A stretch of DNA of 64,000 bases from positions 188,435,510-188,499,509 of the forward strand of contig CM067081.1 of assembly GCA_034008185.1 (NCBI GenBank), written 5' to 3'. This document shows positions 12,122 through 22,651 of the stretch, one piece after another (within the stretch, counting starts at the first letter, position 1; the number at the start of each line of letters is the position of its first letter). The DNA is from Gorsachius magnificus. Lineage: Eukaryota; Chordata; Aves; Pelecaniformes; Ardeidae. Both the position numbers and the translations under genes were made by a program. The notes below the pieces were generated by a model that saw nothing but the letters and a program-made list of their open reading frames with translations, made no database searches and had not been told where the DNA came from.

Positions 12122-15100
12122 ACAGGTAATGACAACTCCATGTACCTCTCACCTGCAGTGTGAAGAATTCTCTTGCTATATTCTTCCACCTTCCATCCTT
12201 CAGCTTTTTCTGTGAAAAGAGATGACCTGACACTATGTTATCCTCAAAGTGACTACAGATACTCCAGATAGATCAGTGTGTCTATTCTGCCCTTCTTGTG
12301 GTGATTTAGAAAATGAAAATGAAGATTATTGTCACAGGAAAGCATAGATAATAGTACTAGTATTCTGGGATGTTTCTCCATTCTTCCTTTCTTTTTTTCT
12401 TAATATAGTTTTCGATTCTGAGCAAGATATTGGGTTGAAGTACCAGATAGGAGAGAAGCTATGACCACCTCAATAAAGGCCACGAAATCTGGAAATCTAT
12501 TTAGAAAATCTATTCCTATATCATTTTCAAACAGGCTTTGGCTGTCTGTGTTGGAGAGTTTACATAAACAGAACCTCAAATGTGCCCATTTCTATACAAT
12601 ATTTTTGATAAGTACTTTGAAATTACCCAAATTCAGATAAATCCCAGTTCTTGTGTTTCTTCACAGGGGCTGTACTTACACTGGATGCCCAAAGGGTTAA
12701 ATCATATTTTAAAAGTGCCTCTGTGTTCTTTCAATTGTCTGAATTTCCCGTATGCTGTATTTTATTTTTACTGAGTTTAGGAAGAGCACTCCCTTTTTTC
12801 TGTCAATGGCTTTTGGAGGAGGACACTTAACAGTGGCGTTAATGGCTTGCAGCTTGGAGAAATTTTCTCATCCCAAGGGCACTGGGCATTACAACAATTG
12901 ACACAGAGGTGCTAGCATCAGCAACATTATGCTTCTCGCTTTCACTGCTCATGGCATTGATGGCTGGCTTAGAGGGGGCTAGAGAATATCAAGTGAGGAG
13001 CCTGGGGACTGAAGTGGCAGCTTTTCTTCTTTTTTATTTTAGATTTATGCATTTTAAGTCACTCCTCATTGATGTCTGGGAAAGACTCCTAGCAGAAAAA
13101 TACACAAGAGAAAAAGTAAAATTGTGGAATTCACCAAGCCAGAGTTCCTCGTGGTGACAAGGTCAGTCCAAGAAAATAATTAATTAAATATTGCAAGTGC
13201 CATTTTTGTTTCCCATTCCAAGCTGGTGTTTTAACAATGAATTTTGCTATGCTCAAGAATGTGTCTTTGAAGAACAAGAGAATTAATGTTTCTCATTTGT
13301 TTCTCCTCATTCTTTATAGAAAGCAGGAAATGATTCTCCAGTAAGGAAAGATCAACCAGAATTTGCTTCTGTTTTCCTCTCTCTTCCTTTATATACTACA
13401 ACTTTTAAGAAATTGTCACAAATGACAGATGGCAGTGATAGATTCACCTATAGGCCAGATGGACTAGAGGCCTGGGGCGACATAAACTAGAACAGCATGG
13501 AGTAGTCAAAAGGGGAAAAGTGACTGCCTCAATATTAAAGCCAGCTTTGCAAAATTTGACTCCCCCAGTCATCTGGGTTGAGGGATTTTAATTTTTTTTC
13601 CCTTAATGAGTAGTAGATTATCTTCAAAACTTCTGCTTTTTGCCACAGTAACTAAAAGCAGAGATAGCAAGACATATTTTCCATCACTGAAGCATGTGAT
13701 GCAGATTTTCAGTTAGGAAAAGTGGGTGTTGTTCTTCTCTAAGTACATATTTTGTTCATAATTTCTTTTTCAGCTAATCATAAGCATGATTTAATGTCTT
13801 ATGGTGCAAGAGAATATAACAAATGTTTAAGTATTACTTATTCTAATGATCAAAGAAGAAAAAGATGAGCACCTACAACTAATGGCTCCAGTTGCCCTTA
13901 TGCTTGCTGGATGGTTGTGTGTGTTTGCTGCAAACCAGAATATGATTTCGGTCAGACTCCTGAGTTTGGCAGCGTCAAGTTGGGCTGCTGTATTCACTGT
14001 CAGACCATGGTAGGAATGATGGACATCCATGACTGCAACCTTATCACAGTGTCAGCAGGGCAGGAGTCCTGCAGCCTTGGACTCAGAGTAGGGCAGAGGA
14101 CTTGTGGCAAGATATAGGACTTCTAGAGCTAAAGGAAGGACCTGTCATGAAGAGAAGAAGCATGAAGAATTAGGTATGTTGTGATGGAGATATTCACTGC
14201 TGGGCTACAAATATACTTGAAGAATTAAGGGCAAACATTCTCAAGCTTTCAGTAGATGGAGTAGAGATTAAGGAGTTTTTATTTCTCCTCTGGGTGACAG
14301 AAAGTGTTATTTGATCATAGTGATTTGATTTAAAATAATACAGAAGAAAATAGCTCTCTTTAAATTAACTCTGGTTATTAATTAGTATTCGGTAATGGAT
14401 ATTGCTTAGAGTTTTTTGGCACATTGGCTTTTCTGAAGTGAGGTAGAAGATGGGTATACAGTAGTTTGGGTTTTTTTTTTTTCTGTTTACCATAAAAATT
14501 CATACATGAGCTAAACTTTTATGTGGCTGCCACTTCAGAAGAGAAACGTGTTGTGCATATTGACTGGAGGATCAGCAACCATTAGTGACACTAGCAATAA
14601 ACTGTCACGAGAGTAAGCTCACTTAAACTGTCAGCATGCTGGCGAAGGAGAGCCTTTATTTTGTAAGAAAAAGTTTTCCAAACTTGCTTTTCAGATCAGC
14701 AATTCTTTAAAATGTTGTGAAAACCTTTTTAGTATTCAAGAGCTTTTACATTTGTGCTATTCAGATCAAATAATGCAGTAGGTGTCATTTCCTTTCCTCG
14801 GGTAATTTGCCTTGGAAATTATGTTGAGTTGCGGTTGCCTTAACCTGCCTGGAGACAGGTGTTTCTAAGGTTAGCTACGTAGTGACACAGCACTGCTTAC
14901 CCAGGAGTGTGGCAAATCTACAAAGCAGGACCCTGGAACACCCAGGCAAGCATCCAGCTCCCCTGCATGTCCTTCCCTGTAGCCAGAAAGGAGCAAATGG
15001 AGCTGTGCAGGCACCATGGAGAGGTGGCACCGCATGGGCCAAAGGATGCAGAAATGCCCTCCAGGGGCTATAGGTTGCACTGAAGGCTCTCAGGCACGCC

Positions 15101-18100
15101 GTGATGTGACTCTCCACAGAGAGAGTGCTTCAGCTATGTTAATTGATGTACAATGAAGTCTAATTTGAACTTTGCAGAAGTTCGCATTGTAGCACGAGGG
15201 ACCAATTCAACCACTTTCTGAATCAGTGTAAAGCAGAGCAATTAAAGAACAGGCAGCATCACTATTATGGTGACCGACACTGGTTTTATGTTCTCTTAAC
15301 ACTCTGTAATCATAGTCCTGATTTACACAGTAGCATGCACTGTGGATACTGTCCAGTACACTTTATGTCACTTTCCTTTTCTTATTTTCTACTGTTTTAC
15401 ACGGGAGTATACTGCGACAAATTATACAGAAACCAGTATAGCAAACACCTTGACCACAACGCAATTTCTGTTGTGGTGGATGTGGTCTACAGGCTCTGAA
15501 TCATGTTTGCTGAGACAAGCTGTAGTGGTTCAGGGCATGATGGTCCGGCAGAGCGGAATAACCTGCAGGAGGTTGCCACAGCAGCTGCACTGGCTGCCGG
15601 GAAGCAGCACGCTTGCCTTAGCTGGTCCAGTTTGCAAACCAGCATTTCAGCATCCTTTCGGAGGCAGTTTAGGCTGTTAGAAGCCCTGAGCATTGGAGCA
15701 GCTGATGTGGGAACAGGCTGCTTTTTAATGCCTTTGCTATGGGAGTGGTAGCCTTCAACAGAGGCAAAGAAACAAACAGCTGAGGTTGATAATGTTTTAA
15801 ATCAACAACAGGGAGTTACCAGCACTTGGTTGTTAGAGCTCAAGCCCCCTACAGACCACAGTAGATGGTATTACAAAACGAAAAAACTCTTCTGTGGGCA
15901 GCAGCATTAAAAAAGCCTGATTTTCTATAGATTTCTTGTGCTGTTTCCATTAAACACTCCTCCACTAGCACTTTCTTAGCTACTTCACATGCTCCAATGC
16001 TTGTCTCTGAGCCCTCAGTATCCCCCTGCAATGATCTTTCTGATCACATATTATAACTGTGAGTGCAAATTCTTTCAGGTCAAAACTGAAAGAAAAAATC
16101 ATGAGCAGGAAAAACATTGAACAGCCTGATTCTTCATCAGATCTGATAGACTGATACCATTATTAGATTTAAAAAAAAAAAAAATTGGTTGAAGTGGGTT
16201 TTTCAATAGGAGTAGTGTTTTTAACTAAATTAAGTTAAAAGTGTCAGCTAGCTATTGAGTTTGAGCAATTTGGAGGAAGGAAGCATCCTGTAATCATCTT
16301 AAAGTCTGTCTTGGCAAAACAGCAGAGGCTTGTTTATTGTTAAAAATACTGTAGAAGAATTATATTGCTTTTAGTCCTTGACAGAAAAAAAGTACTTCTT
16401 TTTTTCCAGAGGGAAAAAAATATTTCTAATTAACTCTCCCCAGTTTGCCTCTACTGAAATAAATAAATATAGGCTGAAACAAAACTAGGAGACCAGATGG
16501 GAAGGATGGGATTTCATGAAGTATCCTGCACCTGCCTAAACACACTAACTCTCAGAACAATACAGTGCTGCACCTTTTGTAATACCATGGTAACTCACTT
16601 CACACCTGAAAAAAAACAAACCAAAACTTGAAGCAATTGTTCCCCCTTCTCAAAAGTCTGTTTCACAGCATACTTACTAGCACGCAATTGTTTCTGCTTT
16701 TCCATACTTGACTCTTTGGAGACCAAAAGCTGCAAGATGAGACAGTCTGCATTTTGATCAGGTGAGACTGGCGCAGAAACTGGATCCCAGTACATGTACT
16801 GCAGACCACTTGGTGAAACAGGCATTGCAAAAATAGCTTATTTGGTCCTGCATGTCCTCTATTGTATTAAGCTCAAAAATAACTTCAATTTAATTCCATT
16901 TACGCAGATGTAGCTATTGAGTCTTCCAAAAGAATTGGAAAAGGAAGGTAAGAGGGAGAGGGATAGAGAGGCACAGAAGAGAGAGAAAGAAGAAGGTATG
17001 TAAATGTAATAGAGACATAAATTAAGATTGGTCTGAGACAGATGAGGAAACAAGCCAATGGTGGAAAATTTCCTAAATGAAAGTAGACAAAAATATGAAA
17101 AAGAAAATCTATGGAGAGAAATTAGAGAAAGGAGAGACATGAAAACGAAATATAAAAATAAAGCTTTCCATTATAAGTAAAGTTTCAGATTTAGTATGTG
17201 TTGCATGCAGCAACTGACATGATCCATTATCAATAATTTTTACTTCTGTTACTTTAGCTCACAGTCATGGATAAAATGGTAATGTCTGAAGAAGTGGGAA
17301 GACACAGAACAAAAATGTGTCTGTGCTAGAGTATTTGCAATCTGAAGTTAAAACAAAAGAGAACATATGATACGGACAAAAGAGAACACAAGGAAATGTT
17401 TAGACAGCAGTAAATGAAGGTGTTAAACAGGCCTAACATGTCAGGTGTTTCTAAATGTCACAGGAGGGTTTAAGTGGGAATTTGAAGGACAACACTGACA
17501 TAGATTTGAATATAGTTATTGGAAGGTCTTCTCAAGCATGAAGAGCAATAAAGAACAAGCAGTTGTGACTTAGCGGCTAGTGGGTCACAAGTCATGAGGA
17601 AACTAGCAAATGCATTTTGATGGTGTCAAGAGAGCAAGGTGGAGAATGACCTTGAAAATGGAGATGACTAAATTGTGTTTGAGTCTGAAGAGAAGAACAT
17701 GCAGTGGAGAAACAGAGGGGTGAAAGGGCAGAAGGATTAGGTTGAAATTTGATTTTTGCAGTGCTAATCTCAATGGACACGAGCAGCACCAAACTGCATT
17801 CATCAAGACCAAAGAAACAGATATTACAATAACAGAAATAAAGAATGATGAGAGTTTGGGCAAGACTTTCAACTAGGTGGTTGGATGAGACCTGTATTGA
17901 ATGTTTTTGTGTAGAAAGAAGTATTTAGATGTAGCCTTGGGGCCAAAGAAAGATGTGAGTCAAGGATGGTGCTCTGTTTATGGTCCTGAATAAGAGATGA
18001 AAAGGTGGTACTATCGGAAATGATTTAGGAGAAACATAGTGAAGAAAGGTCAATGGTGAATAAATATCCAGTGCTTGTACAGCTTGTCTAGGTCTGGTGC

Positions 18101-18800
18101 CTAGTCCAAAGACTGCTGATGTAAAGAAGGATCTTTGCATTGTCTTCACTGAATGGTACGCAGAAAACACATTTACTCAAAAGATGTGCTTCTTTCTAGT
18201 GGAGTCGTTTAGGAGCATACATTATATTACTGTGACAGATTATTATTTTTAAGAATTACTGGTTTGAACAGCCTTTCCTGATTTTCATCATGCATTTGAA
18301 TCTTCACACAAGATGGATTAATTGAAAAAGTCTTCAACAAAGTGACCGCAAGAAAACATGTTCACAGTTACGTTGGTGTTTGGACACCTGAGATAATAAC
18401 AGACGGCAGCAGCAGAAGTTGTATCATCTGAGGACTATGTAGGGACTTGCTGGAGCTGACCTTGAAATTCAAATCTTTTGTTCATGGAAACAACTGCAGA
18501 AAAAGACACTTAGGCCCGGGGATCCAGTTCTACTCTTTCATCATCAGAAGAGTGATGTTACTAAAGCTTTATCAAAGCAGCCACAGGTTTTTCCCAGCAA
18601 GTAAGGCTCAGAACCACAGACATGAAATGATTTTAAGAACTGGGCTGAAATATGCTCTGGTGAATATTTCTGACAGCCCTAAAAGGCGTTAAACATCTCT
18701 CTGCGGTGTGCAGTGAAGTCTCCTGGAATTTCACCAGCAAATTGATTTTCTTGTGATTATCAGGGTGTGTCAGGAGTTCCAAGGCAGAGAAACTTTTTAG
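12122..18800. other. Gene-poor sequence with low-complexity tracts
   Basis: No gene recognised. It contains a poly(T) run near 14470, a poly(A) run near 16171-16184 and a purine-rich tract near 16928-16996 made of GA and GGA words. The minus-strand open frames opposite purine-rich sequence (near 16859-17140) are rich in Ser, Phe and Leu simply because of that composition. Two moderately GC-rich patches (about 14880-15110 and 15530-15720) have no recognisable content. Confidence 0.55.
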
Positions 18801-18805
18801 GCTAT
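18801..18805. repeat. Target-site duplication, left copy (GCTAT)
   Basis: GCTAT directly abuts the left end of the provirus. The same five bases abut its right end at 22647-22651. Five-base duplications are usual for class III (ERVL) integrations. Confidence 0.75.
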
Positions 18806-19353
18806 TGTTGTGGTTTAACCCAGCAGGCAGATAAACACCACCCAGCTGTTTGCTCACTCCCCCACAGTGGGATGGCAAAGAGAATTGAAAAAAATAGGTA
18901 GAACTCGTGGGTTGAGATAAAGACAATTTAATAGGACAGAAAAGAAAGGGAAAATAATAATAATAATGATAAAAGAAAATACAAAACAAGTGATGCACAA
19001 TGCAATTGCTCACCACTTGCTGACTGACACCCATCCAGTTCCTGAGGAGCAGACCCCTGGCCAGCTTTTCCCCTAGTTCATATACTGAGCAGGATGTCAT
19101 ATGGTGTGGAATATCCCTTTGGTCATTTGGGTCAGCTGTCCCAGCTGTGCTCCCCCCCCCAACTTCTTGTGCATCCCCAGCCTACTCGCTCATGGGGTGG
19201 GGTGAGAAGCAGGAAAAGCCCTTGACTAGTGTGAGCGCTGCTTAGCAACAACTAAAATATAAGTGTGTTATCAACATTATTCTCATCCTAAATCCAAGAC
19301 ACAGCACTATAACAGCTACTAGGAAGACAATTAATGCTATCCCAGCCAGGACA
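18806..19353 (-). repeat. 3' LTR of the ERVL-like provirus (548 bp)
   Basis: It begins (plus strand) with TGTTGTGGTTTAACCC and ends with CCAGGACA, so on the element strand it runs TGTCCTGG to CCACAACA. Read on the minus strand it has a TATA-like TATATGAA (plus 19078-19085) and an ATTAAA poly(A) signal (plus 18927-18932). Between them is a C-rich stretch free of CpG. An AATAAT-type repeat lies at about 18950-18975, and a run of ten C lies near 19152-19160. It shares only about three quarters of its bases, by eye, with the matching parts of the 5' LTR, far less than expected of two LTRs that were identical at integration. Confidence 0.87.
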
Positions 19354-19369
19354 GTATTCACCCCTTACT
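19354..19369 (-). other. Polypurine tract of the provirus
   Basis: Directly beside the inner edge of the 3' LTR the minus strand reads AGTAAGGGGTGAATAC, a purine-rich run in the place where plus-strand DNA synthesis would be primed. Position and composition both fit a retroviral polypurine tract. Confidence 0.7.
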
Positions 19370-19794
19370 CTACACCATCTACATCATACTCAGGTCTCAT
19401 GCTTTCCAATACAACCCAATTAATCACCACCACCTTTCCTGTCTTTTGATTTATACACACAGATATCATTGCCTTAGTCTATGGGCCATCCCTCTAAAAC
19501 GTCCGTTGAGTTCATTTAGTCCATGACTTTGGGGTCACTCTGTCATAACAGTCCTTCAGGGCAGGAGAGATGGTGTGTGGTGTTGAACTGTTGCATGCTG
19601 AAGCCAGGTCTGGTTCCATCACTACTGCACTTTGCTTGGTTTTATCAAAATTCATTCTTCATTAATCTGGGTGATTCTTACTGTAATATCATTGATATGG
19701 TATATAACAACCACAGTAGTGGTAATGTACAATATTATATAGCAATTAACATCATACAATTCAAATCATTGGCTATTTTCAACCAAAATCAAAT
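19370..19794 (-). other. Non-coding 3' region of the provirus
   Basis: About 425 bases between the end of integrase and the polypurine tract. No long minus-strand frame and nothing like an envelope gene is present, as is usual for ERVL elements. The plus-strand open frame of 125 codons crossing this part (19523-19900) is antisense noise. Confidence 0.6.
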
Positions 19795-21415
19795 TCCCTT
19801 GAGGTGCACATCAGATTTCCCCATCCTTCTGCATCACCCACCAAGTGCACCCAGGTCCTTGAGCAAAAGCAATCCCACAGATGGGTTTACCTTTGTCTGA
19901 AACAGGAATAACACAGACTGCCTTCCACAGCATATTTTTGTGTGCACTACAGGGACTTTATCCCCTTTTACAGTACGTAAGAGGTTTGATTGGGCAGGGC
20001 CAGCTCAGTCGGCAGATCCCCTAGTGTTCACTAACCAGGTGGCTTTTGCTAAATGTGTATCCCAATGTTTGAATGTCCCACCCCCCATTGCTCTCAGTGT
20101 AGTCTTTAACAGTCCATGGTATTGTTCAGTTTTCCCAGAGCCTGGTGCATGATAGGGGATGTGATAGACCCACTCAATGCCATGCTCTTTGGCCCACGTG
20201 TCTGTGAGGTTGTTTCAGAAATGACCCCCATTGTCTGACTCAATTCTTGCTGGGGTGTCGTGTCACCATAGGACTTGCATTTCAAGGCCCAGGATAGTGT
20301 TCCAGGTGGTGGCATGGGGCACGGGATATGTTTCCAGCCATGAGGTGGTTGCTTCCACCATGGTGAGTACATAGCGCTTGCCTTGGCAGGTTTGTGGGAG
20401 TGTGATATAATCAATCTGCCAGGCCTCCCATATTTATATTTCAGCCATTGTCCTCCATACCAAGAGGCTTTAACCCTTGGCTTGCTTGATTGCAGTGCAT
20501 GTTTCACATTCATGGATAACCTGTGCAATAGCGTCCGCGGTCAAGTCCACCACTCAATCACGAGCCCATCTCTATACGTTGCATCTCTTCATTGATGGCC
20601 TGAGATATCATGGGCCCACTGAGCTAGAAATAATTCACCCTTGTGTTGCCAGTCCAGATCCACCCGAACCACTTCAGTCTTAAGTCTTAGCAGCCTGATC
20701 CACCCACTTGTTGTTTTGATGTTCTTCAGTGGCCCAACTCTTGGGTACATGAACATCTACATGATGTACTTTTACAGCCAGGTTCTCTACCCAGGCAGCA
20801 GTACCTTGCCAGAATGCAGCAGCCTGGATGGGTTTGCCTCTGTGCTGCCAATTGCTCTGCTTTCCACTGCTGCAACCACCCCCAGAGGGCATTTGCCACC
20901 ATCCATGAGTCCATATAGAGATAGAGCACTGGCCATTTTTCTCATTCAGCAATATCCAAAGCCAGCTGGATGGCTTTCACCTCTGCAAACTGACTTGATT
21001 CACCTTCTCCTTCAGCAGTTTCTGCAACTTATATAGGACTCCATACAGCAGCCTTCCACCTCCGATGCTTTCCCAGAAGACGGCAGGACCCATCAGTGAA
21101 CAGGGCATATTGCTTCTCATTTGCTAGCAGTTTATTACACAATGGGGCCTCTTCAGCACGTCACCTCCTCCCCTGACAGTCAATGATCGCTTCCAAGATT
21201 CCTGGGTGACTGAGGTTTCCTATTTGAGCCCGTTGTGTAATCAGTGCGACCCACTTACTCCACGTAGCATCAGTTGCATGATGTGTAGAAGGGACTCTCC
21301 ATTTGAACATCCAGCCCAGCAGCAGCAGTCAGGGTGCCAGGAGGAGCTGTGCTTCAGTACCAACCACTTCTGAAGCAGCTCAATATGCTGCCAATATCTC
21401 TTTTTCAGCAGGCCC
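19795..21415 (-). pseudogene. Decayed pol: connection, RNase H and integrase
   Basis: On the minus strand, the end of reverse transcriptase leads into RNase H, whose TDGS motif lies at about plus 21083-21103. Integrase follows, with an HHCC-type zinc finger near 20520-20660 and a catalytic core. In one continuous frame the three acidic residues are visible: Asp (20410-20412), Asp (20233-20235) and Glu (20125-20127), giving D-58-D-35-E spacing. Within the core, TGA stops lie at 20263-20265 and 20215-20217; both look like CGA codons lost by CpG decay. Several frameshifts elsewhere split the frame. Integrase would insert viral DNA into the chromosome, but this copy cannot be functional. The protease and polymerase palm are missing upstream. 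Confidence 0.85.
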
Positions 21416-21762
21416 ATAGGTAGGAAGAAAGAATTCCTTTGTATTGCTGAGTTTGGCCGGCCAATTCATCCGCCATTTGTCCTTCTCCATCTTTCCAGGT
21501 CATTACGGCCAATGAGTTGGCATATGACGATAGTGCGCTCCATACCAACTTCCACCACATGGGTCGTGTGCACTTGGCTTCATCTGGATCCTTGGAGAAT
21601 GGTTTGTTGTCCAAGTCATCATAAATCACCTCCAGCATGCCTAATTCCCTCAGGTACTGGATGCTTCTCTCCATGGTGGTCTTCTTGCCTGGGTGACAAA
21701 GAACATCTTCCTTGAAGGAATACCTTTCCTTTACACCTGACAGGAGTCACCTCCAGAGACTG
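21415..21762 (-). pseudogene. Internal gag fragment
   Basis: A minus-strand frame directly inside the 5' LTR edge encodes a piece that I recognise as gag of avian ERVL elements, including the stretch that starts near plus 21674 and runs to about 21405. There is no leader or primer binding site between it and the LTR, where a normal provirus has both. Near 21405-21425 the sequence passes directly into the pol connection region, so the rest of gag, protease and the polymerase core are deleted. A short shared CTATGGGCCTG-like stretch at the junction hints at template switching (inference). Gag would form the virion core; this fragment cannot. Confidence 0.65.
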
Positions 21763-22646
21763 TGTCGTGGTTTAACCCGGCTGGCAACTAAGCACCACGC
21801 ATCCGCTCACTCACTCCCCCCTCCCTCAGTGGGATGGGGGAGAGAATCGGGAAGAAAACAAAAGGTTAGAGGCGAGGGCTGAGATAAAGACAGTTTAATA
21901 AGAGAAAATAATAATAATAGTAATAATGAGAATGATAACAGAATATACAGAATATACAAAACGAATGATGCACAATGCAATTGCTCACCACCCACCGACC
22001 GATACCCCGCCCATCCCAAGCCGCGATCAGTCCCCGAGCCGCGATCAGCCTCTCTGCAACCGACCGACCGACCAACCCCCCTGAGCATGACGTTATATAG
22101 TATGGAATAGCTCTTTGAACAGTTTAGGTTAGCTGTCCTAGCTGTGCTGTACTCCCAGCTTGTGCCCCTTTTCTAATCACTTTGTCAGTGCCCCCTTCCC
22201 TAGAAAAGGATCCCAGTTGCTTGGCTTTTCTAGCCTTTAATTCCAGGCTACTGGCCCCATCGTTATCGCACAATCAGAGCAGCCAGGTGACAATATGTTT
22301 GCCTGGATGACAGATGAAATCTTTTTGCGTGTCTTGCAGCTGACTCAGGTACAGGGATTGTGTGGTTACCTCCTTGTTTATGAGTTCTGCCTCTTCCTCA
22401 TGTTCTCGTGGTTGCTCTGCTTCAGAGTAGTCTGCCTTGTCCACTTGTTCCTTTAGTAGAGGAAGAGCTTCTTCCCTTGCTAAATGAGCTGACTTCCACT
22501 TACAACATTTCTTCTTCTGTATAGGGGCAATTGATACCAGCACGGGTTGGTTCTCTGGTTCAGCTTCAGGGTTGAAATAACTGCAGTGCCTGCCACCAGG
22601 GTCTTGTTTAAGGAAAATTAACTCTATCCCAGCTGAAACCAGGAGA
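21763..22646 (-). repeat. Chimeric 5' LTR of the provirus (884 bp)
   Basis: The outer parts are LTR. Plus 21763-22165 matches the 3' LTR from its end up to CTTGTGC. Plus about 22608-22646 matches the other LTR end, with one change at the terminus (CCAGGAGA instead of CCAGGACA). Between them, about 22166-22607, lies gag coding sequence instead of the middle of U3. The element-strand TATA box is TATATAA (plus 22093-22099) and the ATTAAA poly(A) signal is at plus 21894-21899. The R-like stretch 21990-22075 has eleven CpGs and a doubled AGCCGCGATCAG motif, none of which is present in the 3' LTR. Confidence 0.8.
22166..22607 (-). pseudogene. gag fragment captured inside the 5' LTR
   Basis: Read on the minus strand, the frame from about 22607 down to 22166 encodes a hydrophilic, glutamate- and lysine-rich piece that I recognise as an N-terminal part of avian ERVL gag. 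It contains a basic cluster near plus 22500-22520 and a Glu-rich stretch near 22370-22440. It is broken by a TGA near plus 22272-22274 and a frameshift soon after. It is upstream in gag of the fragment at 21415-21762, so gag is present in two pieces with 403 bp of LTR between them. The inner junction falls on GCACAAG, a word also present at the matching place in the 3' LTR (plus 19166-19172, as CTTGTGC). Confidence 0.7.
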
Positions 22647-22651
22647 GCTAT
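22647..22651. repeat. Target-site duplication, right copy (GCTAT)
   Basis: The five bases after the right LTR end repeat those before the left LTR. This ties the two unlike LTRs to one integration event; the chance match of five fixed positions is about one in a thousand. Confidence 0.75.

Larger units (their letters stand above)
18806..22646 (-). mobile_element. ERVL-like endogenous retrovirus, internally deleted
   Basis: A 3.84-kb provirus read on the minus strand: 5' LTR at 21763-22646, 3' LTR at 18806-19353. The LTR ends carry the avian ERVL-type terminus (plus-strand start TGTYGTGGTTTAACCC; the other end reads as the complement of CCTGG near TG). The interior holds a piece of gag, then the connection/RNase H part of reverse transcriptase, integrase and a non-coding stretch up to a polypurine tract. 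Most of gag, all protease and the reverse transcriptase core are absent, and no env is seen, which fits ERVL. The copy is dead: integrase has in-frame TGA stops and frameshifts. The family assignment rests on recognition of the LTR and pol, not on a search. Confidence 0.88.

Noticed and set aside
15560..15620. A short LHWLP-like peptide resembling a LINE reverse transcriptase block
   Set aside because: Only five residues match and nothing before or after continues the similarity.
18633..19100. A 155-codon minus-strand open frame, one of the longest outside CR1
   Set aside because: It crosses the LTR edge into flanking host sequence, so it cannot be an old gene; composition and position make it chance.
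19523..21036. Plus-strand frames of 67 to 131 codons across the provirus
   Set aside because: They are antisense to the decayed pol gene.
21758..22651. The 884-bp chimeric LTR as a separate insertion nested in an older provirus
   Set aside because: The five bases on its inner side (GACTG, or nearby) do not match GCTAT on its outer side, whereas the outer edge of the left LTR does match.
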